32,097 nucleotides of DNA from Calditrichota bacterium. Its GTDB lineage: Bacteria > Electryoneota > AABM5-125-24 > Hatepunaeales > Hatepunaeaceae. Position numbers and translations under genes: made by a program. Under the pieces are notes generated by a model. That model saw only the letters and a list, made by a program, of their open reading frames with translations, was not told the DNA's origin and did no database searches. This document shows positions 18,640 through 26,805 of this stretch, in pieces. How positions within the stretch are numbered: the stretch's first letter is position 1; each line of letters opens with the position of its first letter. The stretch lies in assembly GCA_018644935.1 (NCBI GenBank), contig JABGPL010000048.1, forward strand, positions 1-32,097, written 5' to 3'.

Positions 18640-19854
18640 TTACACCTGACGAGGTTTAATCGGAGACTTATAAATTGCATCAAGACCATAATACAGCGCA
18701 TTTTGCAACCGAATATACTCCGTTTGATCTCCCCGTGAGTCAGCTTCATCCATCATATCTTTTAACCGATTTCTAAACACGGCCTCAGTTGTACTGGGAT
18801 TTAATGATGGGTCGACATTCATCGACCATTCAGTTTTTACATTTTCAGTATTCACCCGTAACGAAAAACAAGTTTTTTCTAACAAAGCATCTGATAATTG
18901 GATTCGACTCCCCGTTGGAAAACTTCCAGTTAATTCCACAAGAACTATGTCATTTTGTTTAACCTGCTTAACTTCAAATTCTTTTTGAATCGCATTTTCG
19001 ACATGATAGTTCCGAGACAATCCAGTTACGTCTACATGAGTACCAATAATTCGTCTGTCATCCATCTGAAAATGGGACAATTCACCTTTTCTTACTCCAC
19101 CCTTTTCCACCGTTCCAATCTGTAACCCAAATGGACCTTTGACATCTAACTCAAAAGGGCAAAGTGAACCAGAGTAGGCAGCTCGAATAAGTCCTCTTTC
19201 ATCAATTAGCGATGAACTCTCGTGGTAATGTCCTAAAGCCAGATAGTCAAATGGTTGCTTAAAAACCTCTTGATTTGAAAATGGTTGAGTCAGGATTTTG
19301 CCTGGCGGGAGATTATCGTCGAGCGAACCATGCATAATGCCTATATGAACATTTGCTGAAGTACCGGTCAATTTAGTTGTCAGTAAACGCTGTTCACTGG
19401 GTTCAGTGGCATGGGCAATACCACTAATGACCAATCCGTCAAAATCTTTAAGAATCAATGTTGAAAATTCGTGCTTCCTGAAAATATGTACATTTTCAGG
19501 CCAAACATCACCAAATCTTGCAAAGGAGATGTTGTTTGAATAATGGCTTGCTGCAGAATAGAAATCTTCATTTCCGGGAGCGATCACAACAGGAATTGAA
19601 ACTCTTCTAAAAAGATCATGCAAAAAAGGAATCGTATCTGCCACGAGGTTCTCTTCCTCAAAAAGATCACCTGCAATGAGAATAATATCAACAGCTTCTT
19701 CAACTGCAAGGGTAATTGCTTTTGCAAGAGCCGCTTTTAATTCTTGTCTCAAAATCTCAGCTTTTTCTGTCGCAAGACCTAAAGTGCCACCGAACATTGG
19801 TCTATCGAGATGTACATCTGAGAGTTGGAGAAATTTGATAGAATTTATGGCCAT
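18640..19854 (-). CDS. YhaO/SbcD-like metallophosphoesterase (DNA exonuclease family)
   Basis: This 404-residue protein has calcineurin-like phosphoesterase motifs: LSDVHLD with D13 and H15, AGDLF with D63, APGNED at 92-97, MHGS with H175 and GHYH at 208-211. These match Mre11/SbcD/YhaO nucleases that bind two metal ions and process DNA ends with an SMC-like ATPase. The partner is encoded just upstream. The third motif is normally GNHD; here the histidine is Glu (codon GAA, residue 96). In Mre11 that His is needed for nuclease action, so activity may be altered. The C-terminal part (about 270-400) is family-specific. The ATG at 19854 lacks a good ribosome-binding site, and two hairpins lie in the 191-base gap before it. 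Confidence 0.88.
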   Translation of the reverse strand: MAINSIKFLQLSDVHLDRPMFGGTLGLATEKAEILRQELKAALAKAITLAVEEAVDIILIAGDLFEEENLVADTIPFLHDLFRRVSIPVVIAPGNEDFYSAASHYSNNISFARFGDVWPENVHIFRKHEFSTLILKDFDGLVISGIAHATEPSEQRLLTTKLTGTSANVHIGIMHGSLDDNLPPGKILTQPFSNQEVFKQPFDYLALGHYHESSSLIDERGLIRAAYSGSLCPFELDVKGPFGLQIGTVEKGGVRKGELSHFQMDDRRIIGTHVDVTGLSRNYHVENAIQKEFEVKQVKQNDIVLVELTGSFPTGSRIQLSDALLEKTCFSLRVNTENVKTEWSMNVDPSLNPSTTEAVFRNRLKDMMDEADSRGDQTEYIRLQNALYYGLDAIYKSPIKPRQV

Positions 19855-19903
19855 TTCTTTTTATTGGTTTGTGTTTTCACGCGAGAATCTGGCATCCTTC
19901 CCC

Positions 19904-19944
19904 TGAAAGAAACCCTCTAAACTCACCCAACTGCATTAGAGGGT
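19904..19944 (-). terminator. Candidate terminator or attenuator between the YhaN- and YhaO-like genes
   Basis: Nine-base inverted arms ACCCTCTAA (19912-19920) and TTAGAGGGT (19936-19944), with a 15-base loop, are followed on the minus strand by TTTCTTTC. It lies about 100 bases after the stop of the ATPase gene. It may end that transcript or reduce read-through into the nuclease gene. Confidence 0.45.
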
Positions 19945-19970
19945 AAATGTAAGGATATCAGATTATGGTT

Positions 19971-20020
19971 GTTTTCATGTTGAAGGTTGCAGATCGTTGC
20001 AAAATTATCCCCATGAAAAC
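19971..20020 (-). repeat. Nested hairpin downstream of the YhaN-like gene
   Basis: Outer arms GTTTTCATG (19971-19979) and CATGAAAAC (20012-20020) enclose a second small inverted repeat, TTGCA (19987-19991) with TGCAA (19998-20002). No T-tract follows. Role unknown; it starts 25 bases after the stop of the ATPase gene. Confidence 0.5.
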
Positions 20021-20045
20021 CCTGAAAAGATTTTACCCACTTAAG

Positions 20046-22982
20046 CTAGTTACTGATTGAATCAGTACCCAACTCAATCATATTAATCCTGTTTTTGTAA
20101 ATTTTCATCTCGCGTTTCGAAAGCCATTCATGTCTTTCCTGATGACATGACATTAACAACACTTGATGCTTATAAGAGAGCTCACATAAAAAGAATCGCA
20201 TTCCAGATAAGAACTTATCATCATCAGTGCTTGACAATGGCTCGTCAAGAATAATTGGTATTGCGCCCTTCACGCCGCGAGCTAAATAACTTGACATCCC
20301 TAATCGTGCTGCCAGGAAAACCTCATCACGAGCACCATTGGAGAGAACAGATTCAATAACATCTGAAGAGAGGGTCTTATTATTCTCCTTGTCATGTATT
20401 GTAAAACTCAGATCTTCACCAAAATTAAGCTCTCCATAACGAGGATTAAGATGCTCTATTATCGGAGCAGCTTCTATACTAAGAGCCTCTGCCCATTCCT
20501 GATACACTTCCTGAGATATATCATCTAAAATCGCCATTGCGGCCTCTATCTCACTCTGGAAGGTCTCAATGTATGTAATTTCGGAATCAACCTCATATAG
20601 ATGTGCGAGAAGGTTAGATCTCATAGAATAATTATTTTCAAAAACTAAGCCTATTCTTCGTTGCAACTTTTGCTTTTCAAGATTTAACAATTCTTTTTTA
20701 TCTGAAAGATCTTCTACCTGAGCCCGGTATTCTTCTGTCGACAATTCAATAGGAATCGCCTTTAGTTTGCTTGTTAGCCTTTCCTCAAGGAATCTCAACC
20801 TTTCACGTTTTGAAACAACCTGGGAATCAGAGATTAAGTTTCTTTCAACACGTGGTAATTCCTCATCCACAATCGTTTTGAACCTTTGGTGATTCAAATG
20901 TTTTTCCTGATACAATTTAACAGCTTCACTAATAGGTTCAACCTCTTCAATTCCTGCATCGTTAAGATATTTTGCGCAAACGTCCAAATTGGCTTTCAGA
21001 GTTGTGTCAATCCAATCCAACTCTTCCTGATACTCGCTCTGCCTTGTCTCGACCTCAATCCGTTGTGAATTCAACTCTTCAACCTGTTGATATCTAATCA
21101 GTAGTGCATTGGATACTTCAAGGCGAGTTTCATCTTCCGGCATTTCCTCGGTCACCTTTTCAAAATATGGAACCACCCAGGATCGTGCAATTTGTTCATC
21201 GTGTACTGCTTCTGCTAAAGCCTGTTCCGCTTGAGCCAAAGGTTCTGTTAACTCACTAATTCGATCATAATTCGTATACACTGTAAGGAATTTATTGCTA
21301 TCCGAAAAGCCAACTTTAGATGCAAGCCCAAGGAGGTATTGACTAAGTTCTTCCATTTTCTTTATGGCATTCTGCTCTTCACCTTCAGAGCCCTCAATAT
21401 CCTCAAGAATTGAGTCAAGCCGGTTAGCATCGGAACCACTGGATAACCCACGAATAATCACACCCACAGAACCAAATATTATTCCTACACCAATTATCAC
21501 CTGTCCAATCCAACCATCAAAGAGAGTCATCGCAAGTACCGTTCCAGCCGTCAATAGTACTGCTGTTACAATAAGTGAAACACGTACCGTTATCCCTGTA
21601 CGTTTTTGCCTTGCCTCAATCAGATCTTTTTCTCCCTTGAGCCAATCGGTTCGTGACTTCGCCTCCCGCAGCTCTCCCTCAGCAGTAGCATATACCGCTC
21701 TATAGTCATCAATAAACCGTTTATCATCACCTGTCAATCCCGAAAACACATTACGGAATTTATTCAATTTAACTTTGTCAACACCTTTCTTAAGAAGAAC
21801 TTCCTCTTTTTCCTGTAAATCTGAATTAAATTTCTGGAGCCTTTCAGTTCTGTCAGTATACAATGACATTGCATTTTCAAACTGTTTAAGAAGAGGTTCA
21901 TCTACATCAGATAAACTTTCATGCCCTTCAAGACTAGTGTTAATCTCAGCTAATTTTGCATCAACCTTTGCTTCCTGTTTCTCTTCCAGATTTTGCCTTG
22001 TTACTCTAAGCTCCTCAACTCTACCGACAATCTCTAATAATTTTCCTGTATCCCCTTCAGGAAAATCTTTGAAGGATAACAATTCTTTTTTACTTTTTTT
22101 CAGTTTATGTTTTTCAGTAACCAGTAATTCTTGATTTGAAATAATTTTCTTCAGCTCGGTGAACTCCGCCATTTCATGAGCAATTTCAGCGTCAGTCAAC
22201 TCCTGTTCAATATCAGAAATTTGGTTCTCGATTTCAGCAAGTCTTTGACATTCTGTAATTATTTTGGTCTTTGAATTACTGAAGCTCCCTAACTGGCTTT
22301 GAATACTGTCTCGTTCAATTGAAAGTTTAGACAGTGCACTTTCTATAGACATTGCAACGGGTTGACCTGGGATTTGGTACTTGGAGAGCGAGTCCTGTAG
22401 TCTTAAAATTGCATTTTCGGAAGTGACTCCACCCTCTTCAGAGGTCGCAACACGTTGAATATGAGGAGCCAATCCTCCTGCTTCTCGAATTTCACCAAAT
22501 TCTGATTGCTGTAAATAAAAACTCTTCAGAAAATCATCGCAGGTCAGACCAAACAAATCCTCACCAAGCCTATATACACCTTGCCCACGATGGAATTCGC
22601 TGGTTCGATCACCTCCTGTATCACGATTTATTATCCGAACAGTTCTTGCAGCAAAATCTCGCTCAATGCGCCAACGACTTCTCTCAATTGTAAAATCAAG
22701 AGTCAGTCCAAATTCTTCCGGATTTGTCCAGGGCTTCACATTTTTGCGGAGAGGACGCTTATCTCCAACGATGCTATCCTGATTGTCAGACGCAATTTTC
22801 GATCCACTTAAATCATCAGGATCGTCTTCCCTTAGACCATAAAACGCCGCAAGAATTGCAGCAACGAGAGTGGATTTACCACCCTCGTTATTGGCAATGG
22901 TCAGGTTTAATCTATCGTTCGCAAATTCGACTGTCGTCCTTAGACAACCGAACCCCCGTATATGTAGAGTCTCGAAAAACAT
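20046..22982 (-). CDS. YhaN-like SMC/Rad50-type ATPase with central membrane hairpin
   Basis: This 978-residue protein has an N-terminal ABC-type ATPase half with Walker A NNEGGKST (31-38). Long coiled coils follow (about 215-465 and 520-830). The C-terminal half has signature LSNGARDEVFLAARLGM (starting at 880), Walker B AIPIILDEPLS (907-917) and a switch-like SCHQ (945-948). In the middle, two hydrophobic segments (about 466-486 and 491-511) replace the Cys-x-x-Cys zinc hook of Rad50/SbcC; no CxxC occurs anywhere. This layout fits the YhaN family, partner of YhaO in DNA-end processing. AAGG lies 7 bases before the ATG. hflC stops 37 bases upstream, so read-through from hflKC is possible. 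Confidence 0.88.
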   Translation of the reverse strand: MFFETLHIRGFGCLRTTVEFANDRLNLTIANNEGGKSTLVAAILAAFYGLREDDPDDLSGSKIASDNQDSIVGDKRPLRKNVKPWTNPEEFGLTLDFTIERSRWRIERDFAARTVRIINRDTGGDRTSEFHRGQGVYRLGEDLFGLTCDDFLKSFYLQQSEFGEIREAGGLAPHIQRVATSEEGGVTSENAILRLQDSLSKYQIPGQPVAMSIESALSKLSIERDSIQSQLGSFSNSKTKIITECQRLAEIENQISDIEQELTDAEIAHEMAEFTELKKIISNQELLVTEKHKLKKSKKELLSFKDFPEGDTGKLLEIVGRVEELRVTRQNLEEKQEAKVDAKLAEINTSLEGHESLSDVDEPLLKQFENAMSLYTDRTERLQKFNSDLQEKEEVLLKKGVDKVKLNKFRNVFSGLTGDDKRFIDDYRAVYATAEGELREAKSRTDWLKGEKDLIEARQKRTGITVRVSLIVTAVLLTAGTVLAMTLFDGWIGQVIIGVGIIFGSVGVIIRGLSSGSDANRLDSILEDIEGSEGEEQNAIKKMEELSQYLLGLASKVGFSDSNKFLTVYTNYDRISELTEPLAQAEQALAEAVHDEQIARSWVVPYFEKVTEEMPEDETRLEVSNALLIRYQQVEELNSQRIEVETRQSEYQEELDWIDTTLKANLDVCAKYLNDAGIEEVEPISEAVKLYQEKHLNHQRFKTIVDEELPRVERNLISDSQVVSKRERLRFLEERLTSKLKAIPIELSTEEYRAQVEDLSDKKELLNLEKQKLQRRIGLVFENNYSMRSNLLAHLYEVDSEITYIETFQSEIEAAMAILDDISQEVYQEWAEALSIEAAPIIEHLNPRYGELNFGEDLSFTIHDKENNKTLSSDVIESVLSNGARDEVFLAARLGMSSYLARGVKGAIPIILDEPLSSTDDDKFLSGMRFFLCELSYKHQVLLMSCHQERHEWLSKREMKIYKNRINMIELGTDSISN

Positions 22983-23019
22983 AGCTTGACCTTAAGCTAT
23001 TAAATAGCCGTATCCTGCT

Positions 23020-23868
23020 TTACTTTAGAAACTTAAGCAGTTCTGTATCGGGTGGCAAAACCAGAACTGTATTGGAATCGATTATCGATTTATAGGCCTC
23101 AAGTGTACGGATGAACTCAAAGAACTCTGGATCTTGATTAAATGCATTTGCATAAATTTCAATGGCTTTCGCATCAGCATCACCACGAGTAATTTGGGAA
23201 TTCTTGTAGGCTTCAGCCATAATGACAACTTTTAAGCTATCAGTTACAGCTCGGATCTTCAGGGCTTCCTCTTCACCTTCCGACCGGTAACGGTTTGCAA
23301 TCCGTTTTCTTTCAGCACGCATCCTCTCATAAACCGATCTTTCATTCTGTTCAGGCAAATCGGCTCGTTTTATTCGGACGTCAATAACTTCAATACCATA
23401 ATCGCGAGCTGTTGAATCTGATGCTGAGGTAATCATATCCATTAACTCAGATCGATTTGTTGATACAATCTCCTCGAGCTCATGTTGACCTAACGCCTCA
23501 CGTAGCTCAGAATAAATTATATCGTCAAGTCTCGCCTGGGCACCGTTCTCGTTCTGTACAGTGACTAGAAATTTCAATGGATCAATGATTCGCCATTTTG
23601 CGAAATTATCGACATCAAGATTTTTTTTATCCTCAGTCAGTATCTCAGTTGGAGCCGAGTCATAATCAAGAATTCTCCTTTCAAAGTAAATCACAGTCTG
23701 AACAGGCCAGGGCATTTTGACATGCAAACCTGCCTCGGTCACCGTCCTGACCGGTTTACCAAATTGGAGTACTACTGCTTGTTTGGTCTCGTCAACTGTA
23801 TAAAAAACCAGGTTAGCCAGGAAGATGAGAATAATGGCGATTAATGCAATATTTTTGTAGCTTTTCAT
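23020..23868 (-). CDS. hflC: HflC, SPFH/prohibitin membrane protein
   Basis: This 282-residue protein has one N-terminal membrane helix (about 7-24) followed by an SPFH/Band-7 domain (DETKQAVVLQFGKPVRTV, AGLHVKMPWPVQTV, DVRIKRADLPEQNERSVYERMRAER). HflC pairs with HflK into a large cage around the FtsH protease in the inner membrane and tunes its access to membrane substrates. A strong ribosome-binding site (GGGAGGT) precedes the ATG, and the start overlaps the hflK stop by 4 bases (ATGA). ftsH is not in the window. Confidence 0.95.
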   Translation of the reverse strand: MKSYKNIALIAIILIFLANLVFYTVDETKQAVVLQFGKPVRTVTEAGLHVKMPWPVQTVIYFERRILDYDSAPTEILTEDKKNLDVDNFAKWRIIDPLKFLVTVQNENGAQARLDDIIYSELREALGQHELEEIVSTNRSELMDMITSASDSTARDYGIEVIDVRIKRADLPEQNERSVYERMRAERKRIANRYRSEGEEEALKIRAVTDSLKVVIMAEAYKNSQITRGDADAKAIEIYANAFNQDPEFFEFIRTLEAYKSIIDSNTVLVLPPDTELLKFLK

Positions 23869-24863
23869 CTTCGACCTCCCGTCTTTGATCCGACTTCAGG
23901 GAGTCCGATGACATTCATCAAGCTTCCATTCTTGTCACCCTTCAGGATGTAAAGCTGCACACCCGGTAGGATTTCTTCCATAGTTTCAAGGAGTAATCGC
24001 TTTCGAGTGACAGATTTTGCTTTGGTATATTGTTTGAGAATTTTCAGAAAGTTCTGAGAATCACCGTCAGCCATTGTGACCCGTTCGGATGCCCATGCCT
24101 GAGCATCTTTCTCAACCTTTGCTGCCATACCTCTTGCTCTGGGGATAACGTCATTCTGATACCCTTGAGCCTGATTAATCAGTTTATTGAGATCCTCACG
24201 AGCCGAAGCAACATCCTTGAAAGCATCCTTAACAGCCTCGGGTGGGTGTACTTCTTGCAATTGAACCTGAACAACTGTTAAACCGGTCTCATACAAATCG
24301 AGGATCTCCTGGAGATTCTCCATTGTCTCAATTTGTATTGTCGATTTTCCGGAAGTCAACGCTTCATCAATATCATGCTTGCCTATCACCTGTCGCAATG
24401 CGGCTTCCGCAGCAAGCCTGACTGTAGTTTCAAGATCCCGAACCCTGTACAAATATTTGACAGGATCAACAATTCGGTATTGGACAATCATGTCGCAATC
24501 GATAATGTTGAGGTTTCCTGTCAACATTAGTGACTCGAGAGGACGATCCGAATATCGTGCTGGAGGTCCATGATCAATTGTACGGAATCCAATCTCGGCA
24601 CGTTTATACTGTTTCACACGTGGTTTATCCACACGGTCAACGGGGTATGGGATACGCCAGTGTATTCCGGGTGATGTCGTCTTGTTATACTGTCCAAAAC
24701 GTCGAATTATACCCTGCTGATCAGGCTTAACGATATAAAGCCCACTCGCCAGCCACAGCAATGCCACAATTCCCAGAATCGACCAGACCCCCTTTCCCAA
24801 AAAACGGGAAAAGTCAGGAATTTCTATCTGCTCGTCTCCGATGATTATGCGTCTTTTCGCCAT
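23865..24863 (-). CDS. hflK: HflK, SPFH/prohibitin membrane protein
   Basis: This 332-residue protein has a short cytoplasmic lead, one membrane helix (about 26-45) and an SPFH domain (YIVKPDQQGIIRRFGQYN, PGIHWRIPYPVDRVD). The typical alanine/glutamine-rich helical region follows (VQLQEVHPPEAVKDAFKDVASAREDLN). HflK forms the HflKC complex with the next gene product and modulates FtsH. The glycine-rich N-terminal extension found in proteobacterial HflK is missing. The ATG at 24863 has only weak ribosome-binding complementarity. Confidence 0.95.
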   Translation of the reverse strand: MAKRRIIIGDEQIEIPDFSRFLGKGVWSILGIVALLWLASGLYIVKPDQQGIIRRFGQYNKTTSPGIHWRIPYPVDRVDKPRVKQYKRAEIGFRTIDHGPPARYSDRPLESLMLTGNLNIIDCDMIVQYRIVDPVKYLYRVRDLETTVRLAAEAALRQVIGKHDIDEALTSGKSTIQIETMENLQEILDLYETGLTVVQVQLQEVHPPEAVKDAFKDVASAREDLNKLINQAQGYQNDVIPRARGMAAKVEKDAQAWASERVTMADGDSQNFLKILKQYTKAKSVTRKRLLLETMEEILPGVQLYILKGDKNGSLMNVIGLPEVGSKTGGRR

Positions 24864-24917
24864 TAAATAGCTCTTGTTTTATGTCAAAAAATATAAATAT
24901 CTATCTGTCACCTTCTC

Positions 24918-24964
24918 GTAGCTCAAGAGCGATCCCATTTCTACAATGGAAAACCCAGGGCTAC
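24918..24964. repeat. GTAG...CTAC-bounded palindromic element (47 bp)
   Basis: The element begins GTAG (24918-24921) and ends CTAC (24961-24964). Next to the left end is a perfect short palindrome, GCTCAAGAGC (24921-24930). Near the right end are the weaker arms CCATT/AATGG. It lies in the gap between the hflK start and the stop of the PorV-like gene. It is the least certain of the four such elements because its hairpins are short. Confidence 0.4.
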
Positions 24965-24987
24965 AACTTGCTCACTTGATCACTTCC

Positions 24988-25926
24988 TCACCTTCCCTGC
25001 CACAGTGCCGGTTTTTTCGCGGCGATCTTACTGTATCCGTAGCTTATGTAATGAGCACGATTTTTCCACCCAACAGGATCAACCATCATTGTATACGCAA
25101 TGTGTGAATCATTCTCACCTTTAATCACCTCAATTCCGAAAGAAGCCCACTTTTCATCACCATCAACCAGATATCCACCTCGAAATTCAAAGAGGTTAGT
25201 CTGCGTAAATTCAGCAATCATAGATCTTGGAGCGTAATTCATCCCAACGCTGTAGTGTTTACTGATATAATCCCAGTCGGTCAGCTCATCTGCACGGAAC
25301 TGGCTTGAGAAACTGATAGGTTGACCGTCTGCGCCCCAAGACGCTCCAAACCATGATTCATGACTGAAAGAGCGAAGCGCACTACCAACAGCGTTCAGAG
25401 TGGAATAACCAAAGACTACTCCCCCGCCAGGATTCCACATTGATCCGAAATCAAGCGACATTCCGTGATGCCACCCGTCGCCTTCTATGTTCTCTGTAAT
25501 ATACTTAACCGATATCCCAACCGGCAGACTCCCTGACTGAAAACTAGAAGAAAGTGGAAGAGAAACCGTGTAGGATTTATACTCTTTCTTATCTTCAAAC
25601 TCTGAAAAGTTCCTGAGCAACCCAAATCCGATTCGGTTACCGTCTATATCTGAGCTGTTCAACATGATGAATGACCAGTTTCCCGGGGACTCAAATCCTG
25701 CTGCCGCCATCGAAATATCAACGGCTATCTGGTTTGTCAATCCAACTCCACCGGGGTTCCAGTACAGGGTTGCAGGATCGTTTCCAACAGCGACTCCTGC
25801 CATCCCCAATCCGGCTGAATATGCATTCACCGGTGGCAAAGCTTTACTGAAGGGTTTTGCGGACGATATTCCGCATAAGATCAGCAGTGCTGTGAGGATG
25901 ATCATTGTGGACAAAAGCTTTTTCAT
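24988..25926 (-). CDS. PorV/PorQ-like outer-membrane barrel protein
   Basis: I place the start at ATG 25926, giving 312 residues with a clean signal peptide (MKKLLSTMIILTALLILCGISSAKP). A longer frame reaches back to 26070, but its first codons are read from the palindromic repeat at 26046 and no signal follows them. Residues 37-60 (SAGLGMAGVAVGNDPATLYWNPGG) resemble the opening of PorV and PorQ, FadL-like barrels of the type IX secretion system that escort substrates at the outer membrane. Alternating strands follow to the end. The C-terminal residues (KKPALWQGR) do not end in an aromatic. No other por genes are in the window. A promoter lies directly at the start codon, suggesting a leaderless message. 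Confidence 0.78.
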   Translation of the reverse strand: MKKLLSTMIILTALLILCGISSAKPFSKALPPVNAYSAGLGMAGVAVGNDPATLYWNPGGVGLTNQIAVDISMAAAGFESPGNWSFIMLNSSDIDGNRIGFGLLRNFSEFEDKKEYKSYTVSLPLSSSFQSGSLPVGISVKYITENIEGDGWHHGMSLDFGSMWNPGGGVVFGYSTLNAVGSALRSFSHESWFGASWGADGQPISFSSQFRADELTDWDYISKHYSVGMNYAPRSMIAEFTQTNLFEFRGGYLVDGDEKWASFGIEVIKGENDSHIAYTMMVDPVGWKNRAHYISYGYSKIAAKKPALWQGR

Positions 25927-25933
25927 AACGATA

Positions 25934-25962
25934 AGTATAATACACAGGTTTGTGGAAAGCAA
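25934..25962 (-). promoter_or_regulatory. Sigma-70-like promoter abutting the PorV-like start codon
   Basis: On the minus strand TTGCTT (25962-25957), a 17-base spacer and TATACT (25939-25934) are followed by 7 bases and then the ATG at 25926. Transcription would begin at or next to the A of the ATG. No ribosome-binding site is present, which fits a leaderless transcript. Confidence 0.5.
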
Positions 25963-26045
25963 GACGTTACGGGACGGGACGAAGATTCTAAACGATAACG
26001 GGGGTATTTTTAGTAAATTTCGGTTAATTTTTACAGATTCTCTGT

Positions 26046-26202
26046 GTAGGGGTTGAACATTTTCAACCATACAGAAGAGAAATTATCATTGGTACATCAA
26101 TTTTTAGGTCGGAATCTTATTCCGACATCACCTGCAATGGCAATCACATATGGCTGAATATGATTCTGTAACACGATAGGGTTGAAAATTTTCAACCCCT
26201 AC
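26046..26202. repeat. GTAG...CTAC-bounded composite palindromic element (157 bp)
   Basis: The left unit is GTAG plus arms GGTTGAA/TTCAACC (26046-26068). The right unit, inverted, is GTAG on the minus strand (26202-26199) plus the perfect 20-bp palindrome GGGTTGAAAATTTTCAACCC (26179-26198). Between them is a third, different unit (GTCGGAAT-CTT-ATTCCGAC, 26108-26126) that matches the element at 31614. The right unit contains the last codons and stop of the membrane-protein gene at 26192. Confidence 0.75.
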
Positions 26203-26752
26203 TGGACTGCTGGTCGGAAATTTCTCTCGACAGATTCACTTCGGCTGTTTTAATACTCTCTCTATACTGAACCCACGTTTTCAGCTTGTCAACATTTATT
26301 AAAACTGCCGCGAAAGCTGCCAACCCGACAACGAGAAAAATCAGAATGACATTGAGCCACTGTTTGTCTTCAGGGTGGGTGAGTTTTGGGAGAAGAAAAT
26401 GCCCTACAACAGCTCCAGACGTAAAACCCGATAATATCAACACAAACCTTATCATTAGCGTATAGAGATCTGCCAGTGATATTCCAACAGCAACAAAATG
26501 AGGAGCATCTCCTCTGAGCAGGTAAAGCTCAAATCCTAACAACATCAACACCGCAAAGACAAGTCCGATTTTGTTTCGGATTGTAAATGCTGTGAAGATC
26601 AGAATTGCCAGAGGAAGATTATCAGCAAGAAAAGCATGATCAAATTTCAGAGGCAGATACAGAAATGGCAGCAACTTTGCGAAGACCATGTATCCGATAA
26701 GGATAATGGCGCATATGATGTGAAATGGATCTTTGTTTTTATCGTTTACCAT
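26192..26752 (-). CDS. Small membrane protein, family not recognised
   Basis: I place the start at ATG 26752 (186 residues); the longest frame opens at GTG 26794. About five membrane helices are visible (FHIICAIILIGYMVFAKLLP, LPLAILIFTAFTI, IGLVFAVLMLLGFELYLL, LMIRFVLILSGFTSGAVVGHF, LNVILIFLVVGLAAFAAVLI). A short charged tail follows. Neither start has a clear ribosome-binding site. The final residues SRG and the TGA stop lie inside the palindromic repeat at 26179-26202, so the original C-terminus may have been longer or different. I do not recognise the family. It lies downstream of an exported protein gene, 53 bases away. Confidence 0.65.
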   Translation of the reverse strand: MVNDKNKDPFHIICAIILIGYMVFAKLLPFLYLPLKFDHAFLADNLPLAILIFTAFTIRNKIGLVFAVLMLLGFELYLLRGDAPHFVAVGISLADLYTLMIRFVLILSGFTSGAVVGHFLLPKLTHPEDKQWLNVILIFLVVGLAAFAAVLINVDKLKTWVQYRESIKTAEVNLSREISDQQSSRG

Positions 26753-26805
26753 GATATTAATTGCTAAATATGTTTTAGTCAGTGAAATCCACACAATCTG
26801 CAGTT

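Noticed and set aside
24864..24917. TTGACA upstream of hflK as a promoter
   Set aside because: A perfect -35 box is present, but no -10 box lies at 16-18 bases and the start codon falls inside the expected promoter.
25927..26070. 48-residue N-terminal extension of the PorV-like protein
   Set aside because: Its first codons come from the palindromic repeat at 26046, it would put the signal peptide 48 residues inside, and a promoter lies at the inner ATG.
26753..26794. 14-residue N-terminal extension of the small membrane protein from GTG 26794
   Set aside because: No ribosome-binding site precedes the GTG; ATG 26752 gives a more usual membrane-protein start, though it lacks one too.
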